This document shows, piece by piece, positions 24,867 through 33,207 of a stretch of DNA of 64,000 nucleotides. Source of the stretch: Nocardioides albus. GTDB taxonomy: Bacteria; Actinomycetota; Actinomycetes; Propionibacteriales; Nocardioidaceae. The notes beneath the pieces were generated by a model, which was given only the letters and a program-made list of their open reading frames with translations, made no database searches and was not told where the DNA came from. The stretch's first letter is position 1. Each line of letters begins with the position of its first letter. The DNA is taken from assembly GCF_014648255.1 (NCBI RefSeq), contig NZ_BMQT01000015.1, positions 1-64,000 of the forward strand. The letters are read 5' to 3'. The translations under genes were made by a program, and so were the position numbers.

Positions 24867-25030
24867 ACCTTCCGTCCGCTCGCGGGACGCTCACCTCGGG
24901 TGCCGTGTCCGGCTCTCGTGGGAGACCTGCGAGTAACGGAGCGGTGAACATCGGCCCGCAACGAGCCGTGCGCGGATGCGTACAGTTAGGGTCGCGTCTT
25001 CTGCTCAGTGTCTAGGAATGAGGCAACATC

Positions 25031-25408
25031 ATGGCTGGTGACTCCGAGACCCGCCCCTGGGGTTCGTGGCACGTCATCGACGTCGGTCCGGGCTACAAGG
25101 TCAAGCGGATCGAGGTGCTCCCGCACAGCCGCCTCTCCTACCAGACCCACACCCACCGCTCCGAGCACTGGGTGGTCATCTACGGCAAGGCGACCTGCGT
25201 CATCGACGGCGTGACCACCATCGCCGGCCCGGGAGAGTCGGTCGACGTCGCCGTCGGCCAGGCCCACCGGATCTGCAACGAGACCGACGAGCCGCTCTCG
25301 ATCATCGAGGTCCAGCGCGGCGGCTACACCGGCGAAGACGACATCGTCCGCCTCGAGGACGACTTCGGCCGGGCCGAGCAGGCGGCAGCTGTCGCGGCGG
25401 AGGCCTGA
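25031..25408 (+). CDS. Cupin protein like the mannose-6-phosphate isomerase type II domain
   Basis: A 125-residue single cupin: RPWGSWHVI at the start, SYQTHTHRSEHWVVIYGKA for the metal-binding HxH...E, and H in GQAHRICNE. This equals the C-terminal isomerase domain of ManC-type proteins without the guanylyltransferase part. It could isomerise mannose-6-phosphate and fructose-6-phosphate. It ends in a long inverted repeat shared with the convergent rmlA. Confidence 0.8.
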   Translation: MAGDSETRPWGSWHVIDVGPGYKVKRIEVLPHSRLSYQTHTHRSEHWVVIYGKATCVIDGVTTIAGPGESVDVAVGQAHRICNETDEPLSIIEVQRGGYTGEDDIVRLEDDFGRAEQAAAVAAEA

Positions 25409-25414
25409 GCCAGC

Positions 25415-25485
25415 TGTAACACGCTGTTACACCCACTATTCGGTCGTTCACAACGACCGAATAGTGCTTGTAACAGCGTGTTACA
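25415..25485. terminator. Composite bidirectional terminator with two nested dyads
   Basis: Outer arms 25415-25431 and 25469-25485 are exact reverse complements (17 bases), and each is itself a dyad, TGTAACA-N3-TGTTACA. The inner arms CACTATTCGGTCGTT (25434-25448) and AACGACCGAATAGTG (25452-25466) form a perfect 15-base stem with a three-base loop. It sits between the ends of two convergent genes. Confidence 0.8.
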
Positions 25486-25493
25486 CCCCAACC

Positions 25494-26366
25494 TCAGGCC
25501 AGCAGCCCGAGCAGGTACTTCCCGTAGCCGCTCTTCAGCAGCGGCTGGGCGAGCTCGGAGAGCTTCTCGTCGGAGAGCCAGCCCTGGCGCCAGGCGACCT
25601 CTTCGGGGGCGCCGATCTTGGTGCCCTGGCGGTGCTCGATGGCACGGATGAAGTTGGCGGCCTCGTTGAGGTCTTCGAGGGTGCCGGTGTCGAGCCAGGC
25701 CGTGCCGCGCGGCAGCACCTCGACCGAGAGGGTGCCGGCCTCGAGGTAGATCCGGTTGAGGTCGGTGATCTCGAGCTCACCTCGCGCGGACGGCTTCAGA
25801 TTGCGGGCGTGCTCGATGACCGAGCTGTCGTAGAAGTAGAGGCCGGGGACGGCGTACGGGCTCTTCGGCTCGGCAGGCTTCTCCTCCAAGGAGACGGCCT
25901 TGTGGTTCTCGTCGAACTCGACGACGCCGTACGCGCGCGGGTCGGCGACGCGGTAGCCGAACACGGCGCCACCGGAGATCGTCTTGAACCGGGCCAGCTG
26001 GGTGCCGAGGCCGGGGCCGTAGAAGATGTTGTCGCCCAGCACCAGACCGACACCGTCCTCGGACTCCTCGAGGAAGCCGACGTCGGCACCGATCGTGAAC
26101 GCCTGGGCGAGGCCGTCGGGAGAGGGCTGCTCGGCGTAGCTGATGTTGACGCCGAGGTGGCTGCCGTCGCCCAGGAGCCGGTGGAACCCGGAGGCCTCGT
26201 GCGGCGTCGTGATCACCAGGATGTCCCGGATCCCGGCCAGCATCAGCGTGGTCAGCGGGTAGTAGATCATCGGCTTGTCGTAGATCGGCATCAGCTGCTT
26301 GCTGATCGCGAGCGTGATCGGGTGCAGACGTGAGCCGGTGCCGCCGGCAAGAATGATGCCCTTCAT
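25494..26366 (-). CDS. rmlA: Glucose-1-phosphate thymidylyltransferase RmlA
   Basis: A 290-residue nucleotidyltransferase with the signature GGTGSRLHP (residues 8-16), KQLMPIYDKPMIYYPL and the GDNIFYG loop. It makes dTDP-glucose from dTTP and glucose-1-phosphate, the first step to dTDP-L-rhamnose. It is divergent from rmlB with about 95 bases between starts, so both may share a control region. Confidence 0.95.
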   Translation of the reverse strand: MKGIILAGGTGSRLHPITLAISKQLMPIYDKPMIYYPLTTLMLAGIRDILVITTPHEASGFHRLLGDGSHLGVNISYAEQPSPDGLAQAFTIGADVGFLEESEDGVGLVLGDNIFYGPGLGTQLARFKTISGGAVFGYRVADPRAYGVVEFDENHKAVSLEEKPAEPKSPYAVPGLYFYDSSVIEHARNLKPSARGELEITDLNRIYLEAGTLSVEVLPRGTAWLDTGTLEDLNEAANFIRAIEHRQGTKIGAPEEVAWRQGWLSDEKLSELAQPLLKSGYGKYLLGLLA

Positions 26367-26460
26367 GGTTCGTTGATCCTACGGATGTTCACCCCACGTT
26401 CTAGGGAACCCGCCGAGGCGCGGCAACCACCGCGTGGTTAATTCTGCCTACGATGAACCG

Positions 26461-27459
26461 GTGAGACGGATTCTTGTGACGGGCGGCGCCGGGTTCATCG
26501 GCTCCAACTTCGTACACCACCTCGTGGCCAACACCGATGCGTACGTGACGGTGCTCGACAAGCTGACCTATGCCTCCTCGGAGGCGTCGCTGGCGGGGCT
26601 GCCTGGAGACCGAGTGAAGCTCGTGGTCGGCGACATCGCGGACGCCGCGGTGGTCGAGTCGCTGGTGGCGGAGTCGGACGCGGTGGTGCACTACGCGGCC
26701 GAGTCGCACAACGACAACTCGCTCTCCGACCCGGCGCCGTTCGTGCAGACGAACATCGTCGGCACCTTCATCCTTCTCGAGGCGGTCCGGAAGCATGACG
26801 TGCGGTTCCACCACGTCTCCACCGACGAGGTCTACGGCGACCTCGACCTCGATGCTCCGAAGCGGTTCACCGAAGACACGCCCTACCAGCCGTCCTCGCC
26901 CTACTCGGCCACCAAGGCCGGCTCCGACCACCTCGTACGTGCCTGGGTGCGCTCCTTCGGCGTACGCGCGACGATCTCCAACTGCTCCAACAACTACGGC
27001 CCGTGGCAGCACGTCGAGAAGTTCATCCCGCGCCAGATCACCGAGGTGATCGAGGGGCGCCGGCCGCGCGTCTACGGGGACGGACTCAACGTGCGGGACT
27101 GGATCCACACCGAGGATCACTCCTCGGCGGTCTGGACGATCCTGGAGAAGGGCCGGATCGGGGAGACCTACCTGATCGGCGCCGACGGCGAGAAGTCCAA
27201 CGTCGACGTCGTCCGCGCGATCCTTCGTCACTTCGGACGTCCCGAGGACGACATCGAGTGGGTCACCGACCGCGCCGGCCACGACCGCCGCTACGCCATC
27301 GAGTCCGGCAAGCTGCGCAGCGAGCTCGGCTGGGAGCCGAAATACCAGGACTTCGACAAGGGCCTGGCCGCGACGATCTCGTGGTACCAGGAGAACGAGG
27401 CCTGGTGGTCGCCGCTAAAGCACGAGACCGAAGCCAAGTACGCCGCGAAGGGGCAGTGA
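26461..27459 (+). CDS. rmlB: dTDP-glucose 4,6-dehydratase RmlB
   Basis: A 332-residue extended SDR from GTG 26461. NAD-binding GGAGFIGSNF, the VSTDEVYGDL segment and YSATKAGSD with the catalytic Tyr and Lys are all present. The DE pair of dehydratases is visible in STDEVYG. It converts dTDP-glucose to the 4-keto-6-deoxy sugar. The rmlCD fusion starts four bases after its stop. Confidence 0.95.
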   Translation: MRRILVTGGAGFIGSNFVHHLVANTDAYVTVLDKLTYASSEASLAGLPGDRVKLVVGDIADAAVVESLVAESDAVVHYAAESHNDNSLSDPAPFVQTNIVGTFILLEAVRKHDVRFHHVSTDEVYGDLDLDAPKRFTEDTPYQPSSPYSATKAGSDHLVRAWVRSFGVRATISNCSNNYGPWQHVEKFIPRQITEVIEGRRPRVYGDGLNVRDWIHTEDHSSAVWTILEKGRIGETYLIGADGEKSNVDVVRAILRHFGRPEDDIEWVTDRAGHDRRYAIESGKLRSELGWEPKYQDFDKGLAATISWYQENEAWWSPLKHETEAKYAAKGQ

Positions 27460-27463
27460 TCTC

Positions 27464-28846
27464 GTGCCGGATCTGACCATCGAGCAGACCCCGATCCCGG
27501 GTCTGCTGGTAGCGCACCTGCCCGTGCACGGCGACGCCCGCGGCTGGTTCAAGGAGAACTGGCAGCGCGAGAAGATGGTGGAGCTGGGGCTCCCCGACTT
27601 CGGGCCGGTGCAGAACAACATGTCCTTCAACGCCTCCCGCGGCGCGACCCGGGGCATCCACACCGAGCCGTGGGACAAGTTCGTCTCCGTCGCGTGCGGG
27701 CGGGTCTTCGCGGCGTGGGTCGACATGCGTGAGGGGTCGTCGTTCGGGACGACCTTCTCGATCGAGCTCGGCCCGGAGACCGCGGTCTTCGTCCCGCGCG
27801 GGGTGGGCAACTCCTACCAGGCGCTGGAGGACCGCACGGTCTACTCCTACCTGGTCAACGACCACTGGCGTCCCGGGTTCGCCTACCCGGCGCTCAACCT
27901 CGCCGACGAGACCGCCGCGATCGCGTGGCCGATCCCGCTGGACTCCGCCGAGATCTCCGAGAAGGACAGGGCCAACCCGCGCCTGGCCGAGATCACCCCG
28001 ATGAAGCCGAAGAAGACCCTGATCATCGGCGCCAACGGCCAGCTCGGCCGGGCCCTCGTGTCGGTCTTCCCGGACGCGGACGCGGTCGACCTCGGCGAGC
28101 TCGACATCTCCGACGAGAAGGCGGTCGCGGCCTGGCCCTGGCCCGACTACCAGCTCATCCTCAACGCCGCCGCCTACACCGCCGTCGACGTCGCCGAGAC
28201 CGCCGACGGCCGGCGCACCGCCTGGGCCGCCAACGCGACCGCTCCCGCGCTGCTCGCCCGGGTGGCGACCGAGCACCGGCTGACCCTGGTGCACTACTCC
28301 ACCGAGTACGTCTTCGACGGCACCGCCACCGAGCACACCGAGGACGAGCCGGTCTCGCCCCTCGGCGTCTACGCCCAGTCCAAGGCTGCCGGTGACATCG
28401 CCGTCGCCGGTGCCCCTCGCCACTACATCCTGCGCACCTCCTGGGTCGTCGGCGACGGCAAGAACTTCGTACGCACCATGGCGGCTCTCGCCGAGAAGGG
28501 GGTCTCGCCCACCGTGGTGGACGACCAGATCGGCCGGCTCACCTTCACCGACACCCTCGCCGCGGCCACCGCTCACCTGCTGCGGTCCGAGGCTGCGTAC
28601 GGGGTCTACAACTGCACCAACGCCGGTGACCCGTGCTCGTGGCGGGACATCGCCGCCGAAGTGTTCTCGCTGTCGGGGCGGGACCGGGCCGATGTGGGCT
28701 CCACTTCGACCGAGGCCTACTTCGCGGGCAAGGAGGGCGTCGCTCCGCGACCGCTCAACTCAGTGATGTCCCTCGACAAGCTCACCGCAACCGGCTTCGA
28801 GCCCGACGACCACCTCGACGCCCTGCGCCGCTACCTCAAGTCCTGA
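27464..28846 (+). CDS. Bifunctional RmlC-RmlD: epimerase and 4-keto reductase
   Basis: A 460-residue fusion from GTG 27464. Residues ~1-180 are an RmlC cupin: HGDARGWFKENWQ, NNMSFNASRGATRGIHTEPWDKFVS with the catalytic His, and VFVPRGVGNSYQ. Residues ~185-460 are RmlD: GANGQLGRAL, the STEYVFDG segment and YAQSKAAGD. Together they carry out the last two steps to dTDP-L-rhamnose. With rmlA and rmlB the pathway is complete in this 3.4-kb block. The joint has no stop and little linker (NPRLAEITPMKPKKT). Similar fusions are known in some actinobacteria. Confidence 0.92.
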   Translation: MPDLTIEQTPIPGLLVAHLPVHGDARGWFKENWQREKMVELGLPDFGPVQNNMSFNASRGATRGIHTEPWDKFVSVACGRVFAAWVDMREGSSFGTTFSIELGPETAVFVPRGVGNSYQALEDRTVYSYLVNDHWRPGFAYPALNLADETAAIAWPIPLDSAEISEKDRANPRLAEITPMKPKKTLIIGANGQLGRALVSVFPDADAVDLGELDISDEKAVAAWPWPDYQLILNAAAYTAVDVAETADGRRTAWAANATAPALLARVATEHRLTLVHYSTEYVFDGTATEHTEDEPVSPLGVYAQSKAAGDIAVAGAPRHYILRTSWVVGDGKNFVRTMAALAEKGVSPTVVDDQIGRLTFTDTLAAATAHLLRSEAAYGVYNCTNAGDPCSWRDIAAEVFSLSGRDRADVGSTSTEAYFAGKEGVAPRPLNSVMSLDKLTATGFEPDDHLDALRRYLKS

Positions 28847-28849
28847 CAC

Positions 28850-28975
28850 CCCGCTGGTCGAGCCGCGAGGCCACCTGCGGCCGAGCGTGTCGAGACCAAC
28901 ACAGTCCCCTCGGCGCTCGACAGGACTGTGTTGGTCTCGACACGCCTCCGCCTAGCGGCTCCGGCGGCTCGACCG
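28850..28975. repeat. Long palindromic intergenic element, copy A
   Basis: A 21-base stem (28887-28907 with 28923-28943, starting GTGTCGAGACCAACACAG) is enclosed by outer arms GGTCGAGCCGC (28856-28866) and GCGGCTCGACC (28963-28973). It lies between convergent genes, so it may act as a terminator. Its right arm is repeated, inverted, in the copy at 40.0 kb. Confidence 0.8.
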
Positions 28976-28984
28976 GCGACAGCC

Positions 28985-29920
28985 CTACTTGTCCGAACGC
29001 TCCGGCAGCCGCCAGGCGGCGGCGTTGTTGTCGAAGGCGGCCAGGCCGCGCGACTGGCGGATGAAGCCCCACAGGAGCGGCCCGAGGAGCAGCATCCCGC
29101 CGCCCAGGAACAGCAGGAACGTCGCGTCGGCACCGAGCATCTTGGCGCCGGAGAGCGTCAGCATGATGACGATGCCGCGGCGGATGACCGACTGGGAGAC
29201 CCAGCGCGCCATCCGGGAGCCGAGGAAGGTGCCCGGGGTTCCGCCGAGGATGAGCGGGATCAGCACCGCCCACTCGACGCCGTGGTTGATCACCTGCCCG
29301 ATCGCGGCGGCCAGGACGAGAGGAACCGCCTGGACCAGGTCGGTGCCGACCAGCTTGACGGCGGAGAGGGTCGGGTAGACCAGCAGCAACGCGATCATGA
29401 TGACCGAGCCGGAGCCGACCGAGGTGATGCCGACCAGAAGGCCGCCGAGCGCGCCGATGACGATGGTGAGCAGCGGCTTCAGGCGGGGATCTTCCTCGGG
29501 AGCCTCGTTGCCGCCGGTGACCAGGCGCAGCTGGAGATACATCCGGAACATGTAGGACGCCGCCGCGAACAGCAGCGCCCCGCCGAGGATGAGCTTGAGG
29601 AAGTGGTCGGTGTCGCCCGGCGCCAGCTTGTGCACGAAGGTGCCCAGGAAGGCGAAGGGCACCGAGCCGATGACCAGGTACGTCGCCAGCCGGATGTTGG
29701 GGGAGCCGTGGCGCCAGTGCACCGCAGCGCCCACCGACTTGTTGACCGAGGCGGCGACGAGGTCGTTGGCGACGGCCGTCGTCGGGGGAACCCCGAGGAA
29801 GATCAGCGCTGGCGTCATCAGGGCGCCACCGCCCATGCCGGTCAACCCTACGACGATGCCGATGCCGAAGCTGACCACGAGCACGCTGAGCGCTTCTTGG
29901 GTGAGGAGGTCGGCGAGCAC
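28985..29920 (-). CDS. TSUP-family membrane exporter (TauE/SafE)
   Basis: A 311-residue protein from GTG 29920 with about eight membrane helices. It has the family pattern GIGIVVGLTGMGGGALMTPAL near the N-terminus, repeated as GITSVGSGSVIM in the second half. TSUP proteins move sulfite, sulfoacetate or other small organic anions. The substrate is not evident, although sulfur genes are frequent in this window. It is divergent from the asparaginase gene with 28 bases between starts. Confidence 0.88.
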   Translation of the reverse strand: MLADLLTQEALSVLVVSFGIGIVVGLTGMGGGALMTPALIFLGVPPTTAVANDLVAASVNKSVGAAVHWRHGSPNIRLATYLVIGSVPFAFLGTFVHKLAPGDTDHFLKLILGGALLFAAASYMFRMYLQLRLVTGGNEAPEEDPRLKPLLTIVIGALGGLLVGITSVGSGSVIMIALLLVYPTLSAVKLVGTDLVQAVPLVLAAAIGQVINHGVEWAVLIPLILGGTPGTFLGSRMARWVSQSVIRRGIVIMLTLSGAKMLGADATFLLFLGGGMLLLGPLLWGFIRQSRGLAAFDNNAAAWRLPERSDK

Positions 29921-29948
29921 GGGGCAACTCTCACATAGTCTCGCCCTC

Positions 29949-30905
29949 ATGCCAGCACCCGTGCCGTTCGCCGAGATCATCCGCTCCGACTTCGTCGAGG
30001 GACACCACCACGGGTCCGCCGTCGCCCTGGCTGCCGACGGCACCGTCGGATGGTCGCTCGGTGATGTCGACTCGCAGATCCTGCCGCGGTCTTCCACCAA
30101 GCCCGTCCAGGCCCTCGCGATGGCGATCCTCGGCCTCGACCTGCCGCCCGAACTGCTCGCCCTCGCCTGTGCCTCCCACTCGGGAGAGTCGATCCACCAA
30201 GAAGGCGTACGCCGCATCCTCGCCACCGTCGGCCTGGACGAGTCTGCGCTCGGCAACATCGAGGACTATCCCTTCGGGGTGGAGGCGCGGGAGGAAGCGT
30301 TGCGTCGCGGCGAGCCGAAGACCCGGCTGGCGATGAACTGTTCCGGCAAGCACGCCGCGATGCTCGCCACCTGCGTCACGGCCGGCTGGCCGCTCGAGGG
30401 CTATCTCGATCCCGAGCACCCGCTCCAGGTGGGGATCCAGGAGGTGTTCGAGGCCTGCACCGGCGAGGCCGCGTACGTCACGGTCGACGGCTGCGGCGCA
30501 CCTGCGCTGTCCACGTCCCTGACCGGGCTCGCGCGGGCGTTCTCGACCATCGCCGCCGCGGTCGACGGTCCGGCTGCGCGGGTCGCCGACGCGATTCGCT
30601 CCCACCCCGAGTACGTCTCGGGCACGACGCGCGACGAGGTGGCGCTGCACCGGGCCGTACCCGGTCTGATCGGCAAGCTGGGTGCGGAGGCGGTCTACGC
30701 GGTCGCACTGCCCGACGGCCGCGCTTGGGCCTTGAAGGCCGACGACGGCGGCGACCGGGCGCGACCGGTCGTGATGGCCGCTGCCCTGCTGCGGGACGGG
30801 GTCGGTGACCTCGACGGGGTCGACGCCGACGCGGTGCGATCGACGGGTGACGCGCCGATCCTCGGCGGCGGGCGCCGGGTCGGAGAGATCCGCGCACTGC
30901 TGTGA
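29949..30905 (+). CDS. Asparaginase (L-asparaginase II family)
   Basis: The 318-residue protein matches the asparaginase II family found in Rhizobium and actinobacteria. Conserved segments are RSSTKPVQALAM, CASHSGE, MNCSGKHAAMLATC and VDGCGAPALSTSL. It hydrolyses L-asparagine to aspartate and ammonia and is unrelated to the E. coli-type enzyme. ATG 29949 is preceded only by a short space to the divergent TSUP gene. Confidence 0.88.
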   Translation: MPAPVPFAEIIRSDFVEGHHHGSAVALAADGTVGWSLGDVDSQILPRSSTKPVQALAMAILGLDLPPELLALACASHSGESIHQEGVRRILATVGLDESALGNIEDYPFGVEAREEALRRGEPKTRLAMNCSGKHAAMLATCVTAGWPLEGYLDPEHPLQVGIQEVFEACTGEAAYVTVDGCGAPALSTSLTGLARAFSTIAAAVDGPAARVADAIRSHPEYVSGTTRDEVALHRAVPGLIGKLGAEAVYAVALPDGRAWALKADDGGDRARPVVMAAALLRDGVGDLDGVDADAVRSTGDAPILGGGRRVGEIRALL

Positions 30906-30907
30906 TC

Positions 30908-30925
30908 TGCTAGCGGTTGCTAGCG
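30908..30925. promoter_or_regulatory. Doubled GCTAGC motif, possible operator
   Basis: TGCTAGCGGTTGCTAGCG has two GCTAGCG boxes ten bases apart, about one helical turn. A related site is directly before the XRE gene at 31018-31035. Confidence 0.4.
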
Positions 30926-31017
30926 AGATCGACGAGTCGGTCGCGCGCACGTTTTCGCTGGTTGATGACGCAACTAGTGGGTGATGTGTGTCACTTCGGT
31001 TGCCCAGGACTTGTGTT

Positions 31018-31035
31018 TGCTAGCAATTGTTAGCA
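31018..31035. promoter_or_regulatory. TGCTAGCA-type dyad upstream of XRE gene
   Basis: TGCTAGCAATTGTTAGCA is an 18-base near-perfect palindrome ending 10 bases before the start codon of the XRE gene, consistent with autoregulation. It shares GCTAGC with the site at 30908. Confidence 0.5.
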
Positions 31036-31045
31036 CACTGGAGGC

Positions 31046-31489
31046 ATGGTCAAGAGCAAGGTCACGAGTGCGGTCGGCACGCTCGGCGAGTATCTGAGGG
31101 AACAGCGGATCTCGGCCGAGATGTCTCTGCGTCAGCTCGCCGACCAAGCAGGCGTGTCCAACCCCTACCTCAGCCAGATCGAGCGCGGTCTGCGCAAGCC
31201 ATCGGCTGAGGTCCTCCAGCAGATCGCCAAGGCGCTGCGTATCTCCGCGGAGCAGGTCTATGTCCGTGCCGGGATCCTCAGCCCCGACTCCAACGTCGGC
31301 GGGTCTGTGGAGCTCGCGGTGCTCGCCGACCCGAGCCTGACCGAGCGGCAGAAGCACTCGCTGCTCGACGTCTATCACTCGTTCCTCGCTCTTAACAGTC
31401 GTGTCACCGACGATGCGCCGGCCGCCGATGAAATTGCCGAAGAACCCCATCCTGAGGAGAACCCAGATGCCCACCCTGCCCAAGATTGA
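31046..31489 (+). CDS. XRE-family regulator upstream of an HbhA-like gene
   Basis: A 147-residue protein with a helix-turn-helix at ~14-70 (LREQRISAEMSLRQLADQAGVSNPYLSQIERGLRKPSAEVLQQIAKAL) and an acidic tail. A regulator of this type precedes hbhA in mycobacteria (Rv0474-Rv0475, from memory), and the same order is found here. It probably controls itself and the next gene. The dyad 31018-31035 is a likely target. Its 3' end overlaps the start of the HbhA-like gene by 23 bases. Confidence 0.85.
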   Translation: MVKSKVTSAVGTLGEYLREQRISAEMSLRQLADQAGVSNPYLSQIERGLRKPSAEVLQQIAKALRISAEQVYVRAGILSPDSNVGGSVELAVLADPSLTERQKHSLLDVYHSFLALNSRVTDDAPAADEIAEEPHPEENPDAHPAQD

Positions 31490-32018
31490 GACCACCAAGC
31501 CCCTCAACGCCGTCGCCGGTGTCGCCGACCTCGCCTACGAGACCGTCAAGGGCTACGCGACCGACCTCCAGAAGCGGGTCGACGGCTACCGCTCCGAGGC
31601 GACCACCAAGCTGACCGACGCCCGCTCCAAGGCGACCGAGAAGGCCACCGCCGCCAAGACCACCGTGACCGGCTTCAACCCGAAGACGCTCCCGGCCCTG
31701 GCCAAGGAGCAGTACACCGTCCTTCCCGAGAAGCTCAAGGTGACCGTCAAGTCCAAGCTCGACGAGACCACCGACAGCGCGACCGGCACCTACGACAAGC
31801 TCGCCACCCGCGGTGAGACCTTCGTCGCGAAGTTCAAGAAGTCCGAGGCGGCCGAGGCCCCCAAGGCTGAGACCCCCAAGGCTGAGACCCCCAAGGCTGA
31901 GGCTCCCAAGGCCGAGGCTCCGAAGACCGAGGCCCCCGAGGCCGAGGCCGCTCCGGCTGCGAAGCCGGCCCCCGCCAAGAAGGCCCCCGCCAAGAAGACG
32001 GCTGCCAAGAAGGCCTGA
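31467..32018 (+). CDS. HbhA-like lysine/alanine-rich surface protein
   Basis: A 183-residue protein from ATG 31467, with GAGGAG upstream inside the XRE gene. Residues ~10-125 are helical, Ala/Lys/Thr-rich (AYETVKGYATDLQKRV ...), with a pattern like apolipoprotein or heparin-binding hemagglutinin. Residues ~130-160 are five to six PKAE[T/A] repeats. The tail is Lys/Pro/Ala-rich (KKAPAKKTAAKKA), as in HbhA, where methylated lysines bind heparan sulfate. No signal peptide is present, as in mycobacterial HbhA. A role in cell surface or lipid-body binding is inferred. Confidence 0.75.
   Translation: MPTLPKIETTKPLNAVAGVADLAYETVKGYATDLQKRVDGYRSEATTKLTDARSKATEKATAAKTTVTGFNPKTLPALAKEQYTVLPEKLKVTVKSKLDETTDSATGTYDKLATRGETFVAKFKKSEAAEAPKAETPKAETPKAEAPKAEAPKTEAPEAEAAPAAKPAPAKKAPAKKTAAKKA
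31860..31934 (+). repeat. Coding tandem repeat of 15 bases (PKAET units)
   Basis: Five units of CCCAAGGCTGAGACC and variants code for PKAET/PKAEA/PKTEA. A sixth weaker unit follows. Such units are prone to length change between strains. Confidence 0.8.
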
Positions 32019-32032
32019 TCCAGGCTCTCTAC

Positions 32033-32068
32033 CGAAGACGGCCCGCTCGAAAGAGCGGGCCGTCTTCG
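32033..32068 (+). terminator. Terminator after the HbhA-like gene
   Basis: CGAAGACGGCCCGCTC (32033-32048) and GAGCGGGCCGTCTTCG (32053-32068) form a perfect 16-base stem with a GAAA loop, followed by ATTT. Confidence 0.88.
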
Positions 32069-32072
32069 ATTT

Positions 32073-32181
32073 GCCGAGACGTCACGTACGTCGGCCGAGA
32101 CGTCACGTACGTCGGCCGAGACGTCACGTACGTCGGCCGAGACGGCAAACGAGTGCCAACTCGGCCGACCGGGGTGACGTC
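32073..32181. repeat. GCCGAGACGTCA-type repeat array, locus 2
   Basis: Three identical 21-base units (32073-32093, 32094-32114, 32115-32135) begin GCCGAGACGTCACG and end TACGTCG. A partial fourth unit follows, and an inverted TGACGTCTCGGC lies near 32166-32180. It is located between convergent genes. Confidence 0.85.
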
Positions 32182-32195
32182 TCGGCGAGAGCGGG

Positions 32196-33173
32196 TCAGC
32201 TGGGGTAGTCGGCGCCTGCGGCCTGACGGGCCTCCCAGGCGGTGGCGACCATGGAGCGCAGGTCGTGGCGCATCTTCCAGTCCAGGTCGCGACGGGCGAG
32301 CTCGCCGGTGGCGACGATGCGAGCGGGGTCACCGGGGCGGCGCGGGTTGATGACGGGCTCGAACTCGATGCCGGTCACCTCACGGATCGTGTCCATGATC
32401 TGACGGACCGAGGAACCCTCGCCCGAGCCCAGGTTGTAGACCGGCTCGAGGTCCTTGCCCTCCGCCAGCCGCTTGGCGGCGACCACGTGGGAGTGGGCGA
32501 GGTCGGAGACGTGCACGTAGTCGCGTACGCAGGTGCCGTCGGGCGTCGGGTAGTCGTCGCCGTTGATCTGGGGCGTCTTGCCCTTGGCCAGGGCGTCGAA
32601 GACCAGCGGGAAGAGGTTGTGGGGGCTGGTGTCGTAGAGGTCCTTGCTCCCGGAGCCGACCACGTTGAAGTAGCGCAGGCTGGTGTGGGTGAGCCCCTCC
32701 GCGCGAGCCACGTCGGCGATCAGCCACTCGCCGATCAGCTTCGACTCGCCGTAGGGGCTCTCCGGGTTGGTCGGGGTGGTCTCGGTGACCAGGTCGACGT
32801 CGGGCGTCCCGAAGGTCGCGGCTGAGGAGGAGAAGACGATCTGGTCCACACCGGTGGCCGCCATCGCCTCGAGGAGGTTGGCGGTGCCGGTGACGTTCTG
32901 CGCGTACGTGTGCAGCGGCCTCTGCACCGACACCCCGGCATACTTGAAGCCGGCGAGGTGGATGACGCCCTCGACGCCGTTGTCGCCGATCGCCTGCTCG
33001 ACCGCTGACCTGTCGAGCAGGGATGCCTCGACCAGGGTGACGTTGTCGGGCACGAACTTCGCGAACCCGGACGACAGGTCGTCGAGGACCACCGGCTCGA
33101 GGCCTGCGTCGAGCAGCGCCTGTACGACGTGCGATCCGATGTAGCCCGCGCCTCCGGTAACCAACCAACTCAT
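32196..33173 (-). CDS. galE: UDP-glucose 4-epimerase GalE
   Basis: A 325-residue extended SDR with GGAGYIGSHVV at the start, SSAATFG with the catalytic Ser/Thr, and YGESKL with the catalytic Tyr and Lys. The NPRRPGDPA segment is typical of GalE. It interconverts UDP-glucose and UDP-galactose for cell-wall galactan and exopolysaccharide. It stands alone on the minus strand. Confidence 0.93.
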   Translation of the reverse strand: MSWLVTGGAGYIGSHVVQALLDAGLEPVVLDDLSSGFAKFVPDNVTLVEASLLDRSAVEQAIGDNGVEGVIHLAGFKYAGVSVQRPLHTYAQNVTGTANLLEAMAATGVDQIVFSSSAATFGTPDVDLVTETTPTNPESPYGESKLIGEWLIADVARAEGLTHTSLRYFNVVGSGSKDLYDTSPHNLFPLVFDALAKGKTPQINGDDYPTPDGTCVRDYVHVSDLAHSHVVAAKRLAEGKDLEPVYNLGSGEGSSVRQIMDTIREVTGIEFEPVINPRRPGDPARIVATGELARRDLDWKMRHDLRSMVATAWEARQAAGADYPS

Positions 33174-33207
33174 GCGAAGAAGATAGCCGCATCACCCAGC
33201 GCCTAAC

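Noticed and set aside
32073..32135. Three identical 21-base units as a CRISPR array
   Set aside because: Units are directly adjacent with no spacers, and the same core occurs elsewhere in non-CRISPR form. No cas gene is present.
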